The translations under genes and the position numbers were made by a program. From Acidocella sp. 20-57-95 (lineage in GTDB: Bacteria > Pseudomonadota > Alphaproteobacteria > Acetobacterales > Acetobacteraceae): a DNA stretch of 64,000 bases. The DNA lies in contig NCAT01000005.1 in NCBI GenBank assembly GCA_002255575.1, positions 1 through 64,000 on the forward strand. Direction: 5' to 3'. The notes beneath the pieces were generated by a model that was not told the origin of the DNA, ran no database searches, and saw nothing but the letters and a program-made list of their open reading frames with translations. Position 1 is the stretch's first letter, and each line of letters opens with the position of its first letter. This document shows, one piece after another, positions 1-7,766 of this stretch.

Positions 1-657
1 CATCCCCGACAGCTAGCTCCACTCGTAAGTTCATACTCAAGAGCACAGCTTCAAGCCATCACATTAAACCAGCAAGGCGGTTCACACCGGAGGGATACCT
101 TGCTTTCGTATTTCGTTGTTGATTTGCAATCACAAATTAATTAATGAGGAACGTTATTATTCGTCAAAATGCATTTGAATGCAGCTCCGCCTCCGTGTTC
201 CCTGCCCTGCTGAAAAAGGGCGCACGGAAGCTCAGGGGTATCTTAGCCTTTCACTGAGCGCCCCGTTATCGAGGGGCCAGGTCGCTGCCCCGCAGTCCTC
301 CGCCTCACGGCGCTGGTGAAGGCGCTACCCTTCTCGCTGCGGCCCGAAGATGGGCATGTAGCTCAGTAATATCCTGGTGGCCGATACCGGCCAGTCAGAG
401 GGTCGGAGTGGTCCGCTTCAGCAGCATAAATGCCGCAGTGGCGGGTGAGAACCCGGCTTCGTGTGCGTGCAGATTTGGCGGCGCGCGCGCCCGTTGGTTC
501 GATCGCTGTTAGATAAAAGCTGCCAGAGTGGCTGGAGCCAGCTTGACCATGCGAAGGCTTGCCCCGGTTTGGTCCGGGGTGGGGCTGCTCATTGGCTCTG
601 GGTATGCCAGATGCACCGGCGCGGCCGAGGACCGGTTGCGTTTATAATTGGGGGTAA
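1..657. other. gene-free, hairpin-rich stretch at the left edge
   Basis: I find no credible open reading frame here. From about 215 to 450 the DNA is dense in inverted repeats, for example GGGCGC at 218 pairing with GCGCCC near 257, and CGGGTGAGAACCCG near 445. A structured RNA or a replication/transfer-type site of the mobile element is possible, but I recognise no family. At the extreme edge a minus-strand ATG at 34-32 opens a frame that leaves the window after 11 codons; it could be the start of a leftward gene, but this cannot be judged. Confidence 0.4.
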
Positions 658-960
658 TCAGCATCGGTTATTCCCCGGTGGGGGCCGTAAATGCTGATTG
701 TTTTGGTTAGGATTTTGCGCCGGCGAACACGCCTTAATCTGGGTACTAGAATTGCCCTTGGCGCTTAGGCGGGCTTCGGCCCAAGAGATGCCGTCATTCA
801 AGTCATACAAAACATGTTTGCCAAATTTGCAGTATGGTGGGCCGTCGCCATGGACAGCTTTAACGGCAAGCGTTGCGGCCGAGATTTTATAGCCGCGCTC
901 CTGCAAGGCGGCGGCCATTTGTTTTCGTGTCAGCTTGGCCGGATGGTGGATATTCTCCAT
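658..960 (-). CDS. excisionase/AlpA-like small DNA-binding protein
   Basis: A 100-aa protein whose first ~75 residues read like a winged-helix excisionase or MerR/AlpA-type regulator: an early lysine/arginine-rich helix (KLTRKQMAAALQERGYK), then a segment resembling the 'PPYCKFGKHVLYDLND' wing that ends with an aspartate/tryptophan turn. In mobile elements such proteins bend attachment DNA for excision or regulate the integrase. It lies in the same orientation as the integrase, 1.3 kb away, and a near-palindrome (1016-1029) upstream of it recurs upstream of the integrase. The C-terminal ~25 residues are low-complexity and may be a poorly conserved tail. Family assignment is by pattern only. 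Confidence 0.5.
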   Translation of the reverse strand: MENIHHPAKLTRKQMAAALQERGYKISAATLAVKAVHGDGPPYCKFGKHVLYDLNDGISWAEARLSAKGNSSTQIKACSPAQNPNQNNQHLRPPPGNNRC

Positions 961-1015
961 GGTTCAGGTCCCCTTTCGACTAAGGGGTTTGGCTGAGCCG
1001 TTATCGATAAAAAAT

Positions 1016-1029
1016 AGTCGATAAAATCG
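1016..1029. repeat. AGTCGATAAAATCG copy 1, upstream of the excisionase-like gene
   Basis: The 14-mer AGTCGATAAAATCG occurs here, 56 bp upstream of the excisionase-like start, and again at 3727-3740 upstream of the integrase. The second copy is the perfect inverted repeat TCGAT-AAA-ATCGA; this copy has one mismatch at the end. A related TCGATAAAAAA lies at 1004. It could be an operator or an arm-type recombination site. Confidence 0.5.
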
Positions 1030-1068
1030 CGATAAATTAAGTGATTAAGATTAAAGTCAAAATCTGCA

Positions 1069-1578
1069 TTAGTCTGAGCCTTCAACTCTTCGGCTTAAAT
1101 GACTACCGGCGATATATTTGACTACCCGGTCCATGAGCTCTTCAACCTGAACGTCAGAAAATCCTACATGTTTGCATATTTGATCCATTGCAGGAAACCA
1201 CCTTTTTGCCAGGATACGTTCAATTTCAGCCGGAAACAGGCGAATTTTCGCTTCTTTACTGAGATGAGGTGGCAAAAAGCATAGAAGGAGGCATTGAAGC
1301 CCAAAATGAGATTTTGATAAAAAAAATAACCAGTATGGAAACTTTTCGTCCAATTTATATACATATTTTCTAACTTCTGGAATTTCAAAAAGTTCTCGGG
1401 GATCTTGGTCATAACCATAAAAACTGATATCCAGTTTTTCAAAATAATCGGCAATAATTTCCGCAGATTGGACAAATGTTTTTAGAGTTTCGAGGGCAGG
1501 ATCTATATCACAACTCTCCACTTCTGACCTTGAAATTACAATTGAGATATTGTCTGAATGACCGCTTATTCCAAACAT
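1069..1578 (-). CDS. hypothetical protein (island cargo)
   Basis: A 169-aa predicted soluble protein with no signal peptide, rich in aromatic and acidic residues. The central part 'GYDQDPRELFEIPEVRKYVYKLDEKFP' (shown here as the pieces GYDQDPRELFEIPEV and RKYVYKLDEKFP) looks conserved-protein-like, and the following YWLFFL segment is hydrophobic but short. The resemblance to CRR6-like hypothetical proteins is only an impression, and I assign no function. The gene is clearly more AT-rich than the chromosomal genes to the right, which fits horizontally acquired cargo. It stands alone between the excisionase-like gene and the 221-aa gene, with an RBS-like AGGAGA just before the ATG. Confidence 0.6.
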   Translation of the reverse strand: MFGISGHSDNISIVISRSEVESCDIDPALETLKTFVQSAEIIADYFEKLDISFYGYDQDPRELFEIPEVRKYVYKLDEKFPYWLFFLSKSHFGLQCLLLCFLPPHLSKEAKIRLFPAEIERILAKRWFPAMDQICKHVGFSDVQVEELMDRVVKYIAGSHLSRRVEGSD

Positions 1579-1639
1579 CTGTTTCTCCTAGAATAAAGTA
1601 TTAATCACGCCGTGTTAGACACCTGCGTTTTAAAGAACC

Positions 1640-2305
1640 CTATTTGCTTTGTTGCGCTTTCAGCCACGCCATAATGGTTTTCTCTTCATATGAACGGCCT
1701 GGGAATTTTTGGGCGTACCATTTGCAAAGATGGCGTGCCTCGCTAGTGGCCTTGCTCAAGCTTAGACCGGCTATTTTCCGGCGCTCATGCTCAGCCATGA
1801 TTTCAAGTTTATCTGACGGCCTGCCGCGCATTTTTGGTTCAGGTGGAATAACGGCGTCGCGTAGGCTTTGAATGTCTGTGCGGCGGATAAGCACATACAC
1901 GTAAAGGCCAATGAAATCCCCGGCATCCTGGCCTGGTTTGGAAAAGCCAAGTAGCAGCCCGCCGCCGCCCGCGTGGTGGGTCAAATCAATGGTACATACG
2001 TCGCCATGCGCCCAGTCCGGAATATCCTGCATCGGGCCGGGAGCTGCTCCGAATACACCGGTACCATGCGGTAGAGGCCTACCCATTGCGCCAAATTGCC
2101 GGTTATTCAGTGCTCTGGTTAGCTCGTTTTTCCAACGCCCGACTAAGGCTTCCCGTGCCAGCCGATTATCCAGCCATGCTGTTGTCTGCTGTAATTTGGA
2201 GCCATCGGGCGGCGGGGGCACAATTGTTTGGCTTGGGTCACCGAACGCCAGCCAGCAGAGCGCCTGTTCGATTGACCAATAGGTTTCATCATTTAGCAAA
2301 GACAT
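1640..2305 (-). CDS. uncharacterised protein coupled to the integrase
   Basis: A 221-aa protein with no domain I can name. The N-terminal part contains an aromatic 'ALCWLAFGDP' stretch, the middle a glycine-rich 'HHAGGGGLLLGF', and the C-terminal ~60 residues are basic and helical (RGRPSDKLEIMAEHERRK), possibly DNA-binding. Its ATG shares one base with the integrase stop codon (both at 2305), so the two genes are almost certainly cotranscribed and translationally coupled. A role in integration, excision or their control is the contextual guess; I see no catalytic motif. Confidence 0.65.
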   Translation of the reverse strand: MSLLNDETYWSIEQALCWLAFGDPSQTIVPPPPDGSKLQQTTAWLDNRLAREALVGRWKNELTRALNNRQFGAMGRPLPHGTGVFGAAPGPMQDIPDWAHGDVCTIDLTHHAGGGGLLLGFSKPGQDAGDFIGLYVYVLIRRTDIQSLRDAVIPPEPKMRGRPSDKLEIMAEHERRKIAGLSLSKATSEARHLCKWYAQKFPGRSYEEKTIMAWLKAQQSK

Positions 2306-3612
2306 TAAGCGGCGGCCTCGGACCGATTTTGGGGAAATTCAACCACCGACTCTGTGATGGGCGTGCCCATACGGGTCAGAATCGAATTTGCGATTTTATC
2401 ACAGGCAGCCAGTAGAACGCTGTCAACACCGTGGATATAGCCGCGGGTAACGCTTGCGCCCTTATGTCCTACCAGAAGCCCGATTGTCGCTTCGGTGTAA
2501 CCCAGGTCGTTCGCAACACTTATATATGAGTGCCGGGCCACATGCGGTGTGACATCAGCACCAAGCCCAGCTTCCTTGCACACCCGCTCAAAATACGAGG
2601 GAAACCCGGACATGACCCCTTCACCACGGGCTGGTGGGAAAAACAGGGAGCCGGCTTTAGCGTCACCGCGTTTCTTTAGAAGGTCGATGCAAGCCTTCGA
2701 TAATACCCGCTGGTTCGTGTCATTTTTGGTGCTGGAAAGCTTGGCGGTCCGGGTGTGGAAATTGACTTCGCCCCGGCGTAGCTCCAAGACCTCACTCTTA
2801 CGCCAGCCGCTGGCCAATAAAAAGCGAATGGCCGCCGCCGCGGCCGGCCACATGGGGCTTGTGCCGGTTTCCAGGGTGGTAAGAGCCTTGCCGAGTTTCA
2901 GATATTCCTCATCCGCCAAACGCCGGTCTTTTTGACCATCGGCATATTTAACGGTGCCGGTTACAGGGTTGTCCGCCCGGTAGCCTTGTTTGATGCCGAA
3001 TGTAAAAATCGCTCCCAGCAGCCCTACAGTACGGGTGGCTGCGCCTTTGCCGCCGCGGACATTGCTCAGCGCCCGCTTTTTGCTCATTTTCTCCCGTTTG
3101 GCGGTTTTGCCTTCGGCCACATTAAACATGAACTTGGCAACATCCTTATGAGTGATGCTGGCAAACTTGCTGGAGCCAAGCAGCGGTATGATGTGGCTTT
3201 GGATACGGCTTTTGTCTGACGCCAAAGTGGAGGCCCGTTTGGTTTTTCCACGCTTCGTTAATAGCCTACCGGCTTCGGCTTCCTCGATGTACTCTTTGCA
3301 CACTTCCGCAATGGTAGGAGCATCTTTCCTATTTTTCTTTTCTTGAGCCACATCGCGCTTTTCCACCGTGATTTGGTGCAGGATTTTGAAAGCCTCCTTG
3401 CGGGCTAGATCAGCGGTCCAGGGCATGCCGTACCGCCCAATCGTCACCTTTCTTTGCCGCCCCTCTACGTTCCTATACATGACAACAAATGACGGCGTGC
3501 CCTTGCCCTGCCGGCGAACAAAAAATCCGGGTAAAGTGGGGTCATTTAGTGTTTCGCTTTCACCTAATGCCTCGATCATCCCGTTCGTTAGTTTTTTTGC
3601 TTGCCCAGTCAT
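2305..3612 (-). CDS. tyrosine recombinase/integrase, P4-like with DUF4102-type N-terminus
   Basis: A 435-aa site-specific recombinase of the island. The N-terminal ~90 residues are the beta-rich arm-binding domain (RRQGKGTPSFVVMYRN, VTIGRYGMPW), followed by a SAM-like core-binding region. The C-terminal catalytic domain shows the RHRHY set: Arg in SGWRKSEVLELRRGE, H-x-x-R in TPHVARHSY, His in LVGHKGA and the nucleophile Tyr in TRGYIH. I prefer ATG at 3612; a TTG six codons upstream is also open. It points away from the tRNA-Arg fragment 160 bp upstream, the usual layout for integrases that target tRNA 3' ends. Direct repeats at 3635-3655 and the palindrome at 3727 lie in its promoter region. 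Confidence 0.93.
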   Translation of the reverse strand: MTGQAKKLTNGMIEALGESETLNDPTLPGFFVRRQGKGTPSFVVMYRNVEGRQRKVTIGRYGMPWTADLARKEAFKILHQITVEKRDVAQEKKNRKDAPTIAEVCKEYIEEAEAGRLLTKRGKTKRASTLASDKSRIQSHIIPLLGSSKFASITHKDVAKFMFNVAEGKTAKREKMSKKRALSNVRGGKGAATRTVGLLGAIFTFGIKQGYRADNPVTGTVKYADGQKDRRLADEEYLKLGKALTTLETGTSPMWPAAAAAIRFLLASGWRKSEVLELRRGEVNFHTRTAKLSSTKNDTNQRVLSKACIDLLKKRGDAKAGSLFFPPARGEGVMSGFPSYFERVCKEAGLGADVTPHVARHSYISVANDLGYTEATIGLLVGHKGASVTRGYIHGVDSVLLAACDKIANSILTRMGTPITESVVEFPQNRSEAAA

Positions 3613-3634
3613 GTATTCTATCTGTCCCAAAAAA

Positions 3635-3655
3635 TAGGTAACACATAGGTAACAC
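3635..3655. repeat. two direct TAGGTAACAC repeats before the integrase
   Basis: TAGGTAACAC occurs at 3635-3644 and 3646-3655, an 11-bp period, directly upstream of the integrase start. Helically phased repeats in this place suit an operator or integrase arm-binding sites that would give autoregulation. Confidence 0.55.
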
Positions 3656-3726
3656 CCGGCCTAAATTGAGATCAATCGCTTTAAATCGAAAAACAACCAA
3701 AATTGAACAAAATCAGATATTTAATG

Positions 3727-3741
3727 AGTCGATAAAATCGA
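3727..3741. repeat. TCGAT-AAA-ATCGA palindrome upstream of the integrase
   Basis: A perfect 5-bp inverted repeat with a 3-bp spacer, inside the AGTCGATAAAATCG 14-mer that also occurs at 1016-1029. It lies between the integrase promoter region and the attachment site. Confidence 0.5.
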
Positions 3742-3772
3742 CATAAAATCATCAAAATGACATATGACCGCT

Positions 3773-3817
3773 CTCCGAAGGCAAAGGTCACGCGTTCGAA
3801 TCGCGTCGGGTCCGCCA
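3773..3817 (+). other. attachment site: 3' fragment of tRNA-Arg(CCG)
   Basis: The sequence begins within the anticodon loop (CTCCGAAGG). It continues with a proper variable region, a T arm with stem ACGCG/CGCGT around TTCGAAT, the 3' acceptor strand CGGGTCC, discriminator G and an encoded CCA. There is no D arm or 5' acceptor strand upstream, where the DNA becomes AT-rich. It matches the 3' part of a tRNA-Arg with a GGACCCG 5' acceptor. This is the expected end of an element integrated into the tRNA 3' end, with the intact tRNA at the far left end outside the window. Chromosomal sequence starts at about 3818. Confidence 0.85.
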
Positions 3818-3936
3818 GTTAATTGGTTTCGTTGTGCTTTTGTTACCGACTGAGCCAATGCTATTTAAACAAATTAAAAATCAATTGTACCGAATCTGCG
3901 TTTTTGGCATACAATCTACCATTGCTGTGCCCTTTG

Positions 3937-5232
3937 TCATTTTGTTCGCGAGCGAGTCAGAGATTCGGCTGTTTGGTATTTGGCATCTCCGGTTGCTGGG
4001 ACTGCTGCCAAGCGGGCGACTTCGGCGCGTGACGATAACTCCCAGCAACTTCGGATGAGTGCGGCACTAATCACGAGCGGGCTCAGCAAGATGCCAGTAT
4101 CAATTGACATAACGAGGCAGATTCCAGGCCACAGCCAGAACAACGTGTCGAGCATGCTGATTTGCCATTTTCTACGTTCGGCGGCGAGCGCCAATACCAG
4201 TGAATACCCAACGAGATCGGCCGAATATGCATATGGCGTTACCAGAAGTGAGGCCAGCACCGTAATTTCAGCAACAGCCTCTGGCCGCAAATTTGGAATC
4301 CGGCAGGTCCAGACGAGTATGCCGATTGCAAGACTTGCGGCAATGACTTGTGCAATTAACGCCGCGCCCACCCCGGCATGAAGGCTGCGAAATAGCCAGA
4401 AAAAAGAGCTGCCCCAACCCTCGAAGCTAGTGGGTTCAAAAGGGGCATATAAAATGGCCATTGTCGCAGCATGACCGAGCGTAAGATACGCATGCCAGAT
4501 TCCAACGCCGCAAATTATGGTTGCAGCCACACATATGCTGATAGCAGCCAATAAGGCGAACCCGATTGCCCGCGCTTTCCGCTGCAACAAGAGAAAAACC
4601 GGGGCTAGCATAGCCGTTTGTGGCTTACAGATCAGCAGTCCCAATAGGCTACCACCGAGCGCTTGGCGCCTGGTCGAAATGATCAATCCAGCTACAAGAA
4701 GTGCGCCAGTGGCTATGCCCATCTGTCCAAGAACGAGATCCAGTAACGCCGCCGGACTGAAAATACCTGCCATGATGACGATCCAAGAAAGTCCTGCAAC
4801 GCGTAAAACCATTATCGCGATCGACAACAGCGCACCAGTCCAAACAAAAAATGCCCACTCAAAAGGTAAATGCGAAATCAGGGCAAGCGGAAACAAAATG
4901 GGCGGCGGATAAAAAAAGGTTTCAACCTGGCTCCCCGGCAACACCATTTTGGCAGCGAGCTTTACGAAAATTTGTGGCGTGTATAGCGCTACGTAGTTGT
5001 GCGCCATAGCGAGATGTCCAGCCGACCAAAATACTGAAAAATCGCATTCTGGCCTACCGCAAGGCAGATCGTTAGACGTTGCGCGCGCACTCGTTAAATA
5101 ACCAAGCCTTGGAATGAACCGGTGATAAAAATCAGAGAGCATATTAAGCCAAAAGGCCGCCAATAGACCATAGCTTGCCATCCACGAAGCGAGACGCAAA
5201 TAAACCCGTGATCTTTTACCGAGCAGCCCCAA
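3937..5232 (-). CDS. GT87 (DUF2029)-type polytopic membrane protein
   Basis: A 431-aa integral membrane protein with roughly ten hydrophobic segments. The first periplasmic loop carries the family-like 'CDFSVFWSAGHLAM' with an acidic residue and, further on, 'FFYPPPILFPLALISHLP', both typical of DUF2029/GT87 polyprenyl-phosphate mannosyltransferase-like proteins. Such enzymes transfer a lipid-linked sugar in the outer leaflet of the inner membrane; acceptor and donor here are unknown. It is the first chromosomal gene to the right of the attachment site, and its 3' end faces the island. The next gene on the other side is 0.7 kb away, so it is probably monocistronic. Confidence 0.78.
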   Translation of the reverse strand: MGLLGKRSRVYLRLASWMASYGLLAAFWLNMLSDFYHRFIPRLGYLTSARATSNDLPCGRPECDFSVFWSAGHLAMAHNYVALYTPQIFVKLAAKMVLPGSQVETFFYPPPILFPLALISHLPFEWAFFVWTGALLSIAIMVLRVAGLSWIVIMAGIFSPAALLDLVLGQMGIATGALLVAGLIISTRRQALGGSLLGLLICKPQTAMLAPVFLLLQRKARAIGFALLAAISICVAATIICGVGIWHAYLTLGHAATMAILYAPFEPTSFEGWGSSFFWLFRSLHAGVGAALIAQVIAASLAIGILVWTCRIPNLRPEAVAEITVLASLLVTPYAYSADLVGYSLVLALAAERRKWQISMLDTLFWLWPGICLVMSIDTGILLSPLVISAALIRSCWELSSRAEVARLAAVPATGDAKYQTAESLTRSRTK

Positions 5233-5907
5233 ATTTCAACTTTCGTTCAGCGAGAGGAAACTTTTTAGCATTATGAGAATGATCTTTCAAACGTCATATT
5301 CCATTTGACGAACGCCTTGCACTTACGCAACGGCGCAGTATGCGTTCTCAGCAATTTCGGCAGAACGTCATGAGCTACCTGCGGCTCTAATTTTTTTAAT
5401 AAGTTTTTGCATCGATGCCGGAGACCTCCCCCGTTAGTGGAAATAACAATAATCTTGCAAACACGCTGACTGGCGACGACTGACTGGCTGGTTTTTATTA
5501 GCGTTAGGCGGCGGTAGCGTTTAGCCCGCGTCCAGCTATTCTTAATTAAAACCAGCCCGTTCCGGGGGCTGCGGCTCGGGCTTACTACGCCTCTCTCGAA
5601 GGTTTGGATGAACAGGATATAAATAAACTGGTAAACAGGTCTGGTTATTGGGGGCGGGTGGTTGGCGTCAGCGACGCCAAGCTTGGCTTGGCCGCAGGCT
5701 TCGGCACCGATTATGCCGCCGGCCGCAAACAAGGCGATACAGGCAGCCCGCCGCTTTCAGGGCAGCAAGGGCTGGATTATGTATTTCAAGGGCGCGCGCT
5801 GCGTCATGATAAAATAACGTAATCAGTATTTGAAATGACCCCGCCTCTCATGGCAGGCTGAGCTCATTCATTGGCGGAAACGTGCCGTCATCAGGGGGAG
5901 CCGAATT
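5233..5907. other. intergenic stretch without a confident gene
   Basis: About 675 bp. A minus-strand frame (5271-5732) has an unlikely composition and no family resemblance. On the plus strand, 5550-5822 contains a more protein-like frame listed separately as a possible remnant. Otherwise I see only AT-rich promoter-like DNA near 5390-5550. Confidence 0.4.
5550..5822 (+). pseudogene. possible 3' remnant of a coding region
   Basis: The frame is open from a TAA at 5547. It translates to about 90 residues of ordinary composition (AYYASLEGLDEQDINKLVN, then SGYWGRVVGVSDAKLGLAAG). The only starts are internal (TTG 5604 or ATG codons out of frame), and there is no convincing ribosome-binding site. 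It may be the C-terminal piece of a decayed gene, consistent with a position near an integration hot spot. The parent family is not recognised and chance cannot be excluded. Confidence 0.2.
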
Positions 5908-6684
5908 ATGTTGAAAAAAATTGCCATTGGCTTTGCGGTATTGCTGGTGCTGATCGGGGGCGGGGTTTATTATTTATTCTCAAATCTGGATGGCTTTATT
6001 AAGTCCGCCATCGAAACCTATGGCTCGCAGGCCACGCAGTCTAGCGTCAGCGTCGGCAGCGTGGATATTTCCCTCACCTCCGGCCAAGGCACTATTTCGG
6101 GCATTACGGTGGGCAACCCGGCCGGGTATAGCTCAAACAAGGCGGTCTCGGTGGGGGCGATCACGGTCGCGATCGACACCAGCACAGTGCCCGGCAATGG
6201 GCCGATCGTGATCAAGCTGGTGAATATCAGCAAGCCGGATGTGAATTACGAGGTTGGCCCGAATGGCAGTAATTTGCAGGCGATCCAGCGCAATGTGCAG
6301 GCCTATGCCGGTGGCAGCGGCAATAGCAGCAGTGCTGCGGCGGCCTCGCCAAGTGCCAGCAGCGGCAGCCCGCAGCGTAAACAGATCATCAGTGACCTTA
6401 CAATCGATTCTGGGCTGGTCACGGCGTCGTCCCCGATGTTGGCCGGGCGCGAATTAAAGGTACCACTGCCCTCGATCCATCTGACCAATCTGGGCGCCAG
6501 TAGCGGTGGTGCCACGGCCGCGCAAATTGGTGAGCAGGTGCTAAGCGCGATTACCGCCAAGGCCGCCCAGGCTGGTTCGGCTGCCATAACCAAAGATATG
6601 GGCGGCGCGGCGCTAAAGGGGCTGGACGGTGCCGGCGGCAATATTGGTGGTGGCGCGTTGAAAGGGCTGTTTGGCGGGGGTTAG
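5908..6684 (+). CDS. AsmA-like membrane-anchored protein
   Basis: A 258-aa protein with an N-terminal signal anchor (KKIAIGFAVLLVLIGGGVYYL, residues about 3-24), then a periplasmic beta-rich segment with the repeated pattern SVGSVDISLTSGQGTISGI and VGAITVAIDTS, characteristic of AsmA/DUF748-like proteins. A Ser/Ala-rich linker (~135-155) precedes a second short beta region and a Gly-rich C-terminus. Such proteins are thought to act in envelope lipid transport or outer-membrane assembly. This one is much shorter than full-length AsmA, so it is a mini-member. RBS GGGGGAG lies 7 nt before ATG. It converges on ilvE with a 46-bp gap. Confidence 0.72.
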   Translation: MLKKIAIGFAVLLVLIGGGVYYLFSNLDGFIKSAIETYGSQATQSSVSVGSVDISLTSGQGTISGITVGNPAGYSSNKAVSVGAITVAIDTSTVPGNGPIVIKLVNISKPDVNYEVGPNGSNLQAIQRNVQAYAGGSGNSSSAAAASPSASSGSPQRKQIISDLTIDSGLVTASSPMLAGRELKVPLPSIHLTNLGASSGGATAAQIGEQVLSAITAKAAQAGSAAITKDMGGAALKGLDGAGGNIGGGALKGLFGGG

Positions 6685-6730
6685 CCTATCCCCGCCGCAA
6701 CCCCAGCCGCGCAACCCGAGCCGGGCTGCC

Positions 6731-7630
6731 TTAAGCCGCGCGCTTCGCGACCTCTTCTGGCGCCATCCGTACCAACGCCTCATAATCGGCGAGCAGCACT
6801 TCGGTGATTTTGCCGGGCACAAAATTCTGCGCACCAATGGCACGCACTGGGGTTACTTCCGCCGCCGTGCCGGCCAGGAATACCTCAGTGACCTTCGCCA
6901 AATCCTCCACCGGGATATGGCGCTGTATCACCTCAATACCGCGGGCCTTCGCCAGCGCCATCACGGTGCGGCGGGTGATGCCATCCAGGAAGCAATCGGG
7001 TTCCGGGGTATGCAACTTGCCGTCGATCACCAGGAAAATATTCGCCCCGGTGGCTTCACCCACATAGCCGTCCCAGGTCAGCATCAGCGCATCGTCAAAC
7101 CCGGCAGCTTCAGCGGCATGTTTGGAGAGTGTGCCGATCATGTACAGCCCGGCAGCCTTGGACGCGGTGGGGGCGGTTTGTGGGTGCGGGCGGCGCCAGT
7201 CAGCCAGGCCCAAGCGCACCCCTTTCATACGGTCGGCGCCAAACAGGTTCGGCCACTGCCAGCACGCCACCATTAAATGAATTTTGGTCTGCTGGGCCGA
7301 AACCGCCAACTGCTCCGAGCCACGCCACGCCAGCGGGCGCACATAAGCGTCAGTCAGATTATTCGCCTTCAGGACGGCGTTACAGGCATCATTAATCTGG
7401 CTGGCGGTGAAGGGGATATCAAAGCCTAGCAACTTGCCGGAATTGATCAGGCGCTCCGTATGCGCTTCCAGCTTGAAAATATGGCCGGCATAGGCGCGCT
7501 CCCCTTCGAACACCGCTGAGGCGTAATGCAAACCATGGCTAAGGACGTGCAATTTCGCATCGCGCCATGGAATCATTTCGCCGTCCCACCAAATGGTGCC
7601 GTCACGGTCGTCAAACGGAATAAGCGCCAT
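6731..7630 (-). CDS. ilvE: branched-chain amino acid aminotransferase
   Basis: A 299-aa class IV PLP-dependent aminotransferase, cytosolic, catalysing the last step of leucine, isoleucine and valine synthesis and the first step of their breakdown. Visible features are the N-terminal WWDGEMIPWRDAKLHVLSHGLHY block, including the conserved HGLHYAS and FEGERAY; the Schiff-base lysine K158 in PTASKAAGLY; and the cofactor phosphate region VGEATGANIFLV. Length matches the family. It is transcribed divergently from the MarR-type gene at 7767, with about 136 bp between them, and converges with the AsmA-like gene. Confidence 0.95.
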   Translation of the reverse strand: MALIPFDDRDGTIWWDGEMIPWRDAKLHVLSHGLHYASAVFEGERAYAGHIFKLEAHTERLINSGKLLGFDIPFTASQINDACNAVLKANNLTDAYVRPLAWRGSEQLAVSAQQTKIHLMVACWQWPNLFGADRMKGVRLGLADWRRPHPQTAPTASKAAGLYMIGTLSKHAAEAAGFDDALMLTWDGYVGEATGANIFLVIDGKLHTPEPDCFLDGITRRTVMALAKARGIEVIQRHIPVEDLAKVTEVFLAGTAAEVTPVRAIGAQNFVPGKITEVLLADYEALVRMAPEEVAKRAA

Positions 7631-7766
7631 ACCGAAAATTCTCCAATTGTTACGCTGGGCAACGATCCCAACCTCAGTTATACTCTTATGACAAATTAAT
7701 CTTGCGTATAAGTCAGCATTGTTGTCTTATGTGCGTTTGACTATACGAGGATATTGCGAAGCTGCC

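Noticed and set aside
352..425. tRNA-like opening GGGCATGTAGCTCAGT
   Set aside because: No matching acceptor strand, anticodon arm or TTCRA T loop follows.
3773..3817. A functional tRNA-Arg gene
   Set aside because: D arm, 5' acceptor strand and the 5' anticodon stem are absent, so it is only the attachment-site fragment.
5271..5732. 153-codon minus-strand frame
   Set aside because: Composition and codon use are unlike neighbours, no ribosome-binding site, and it overlaps a more plausible plus-strand remnant.
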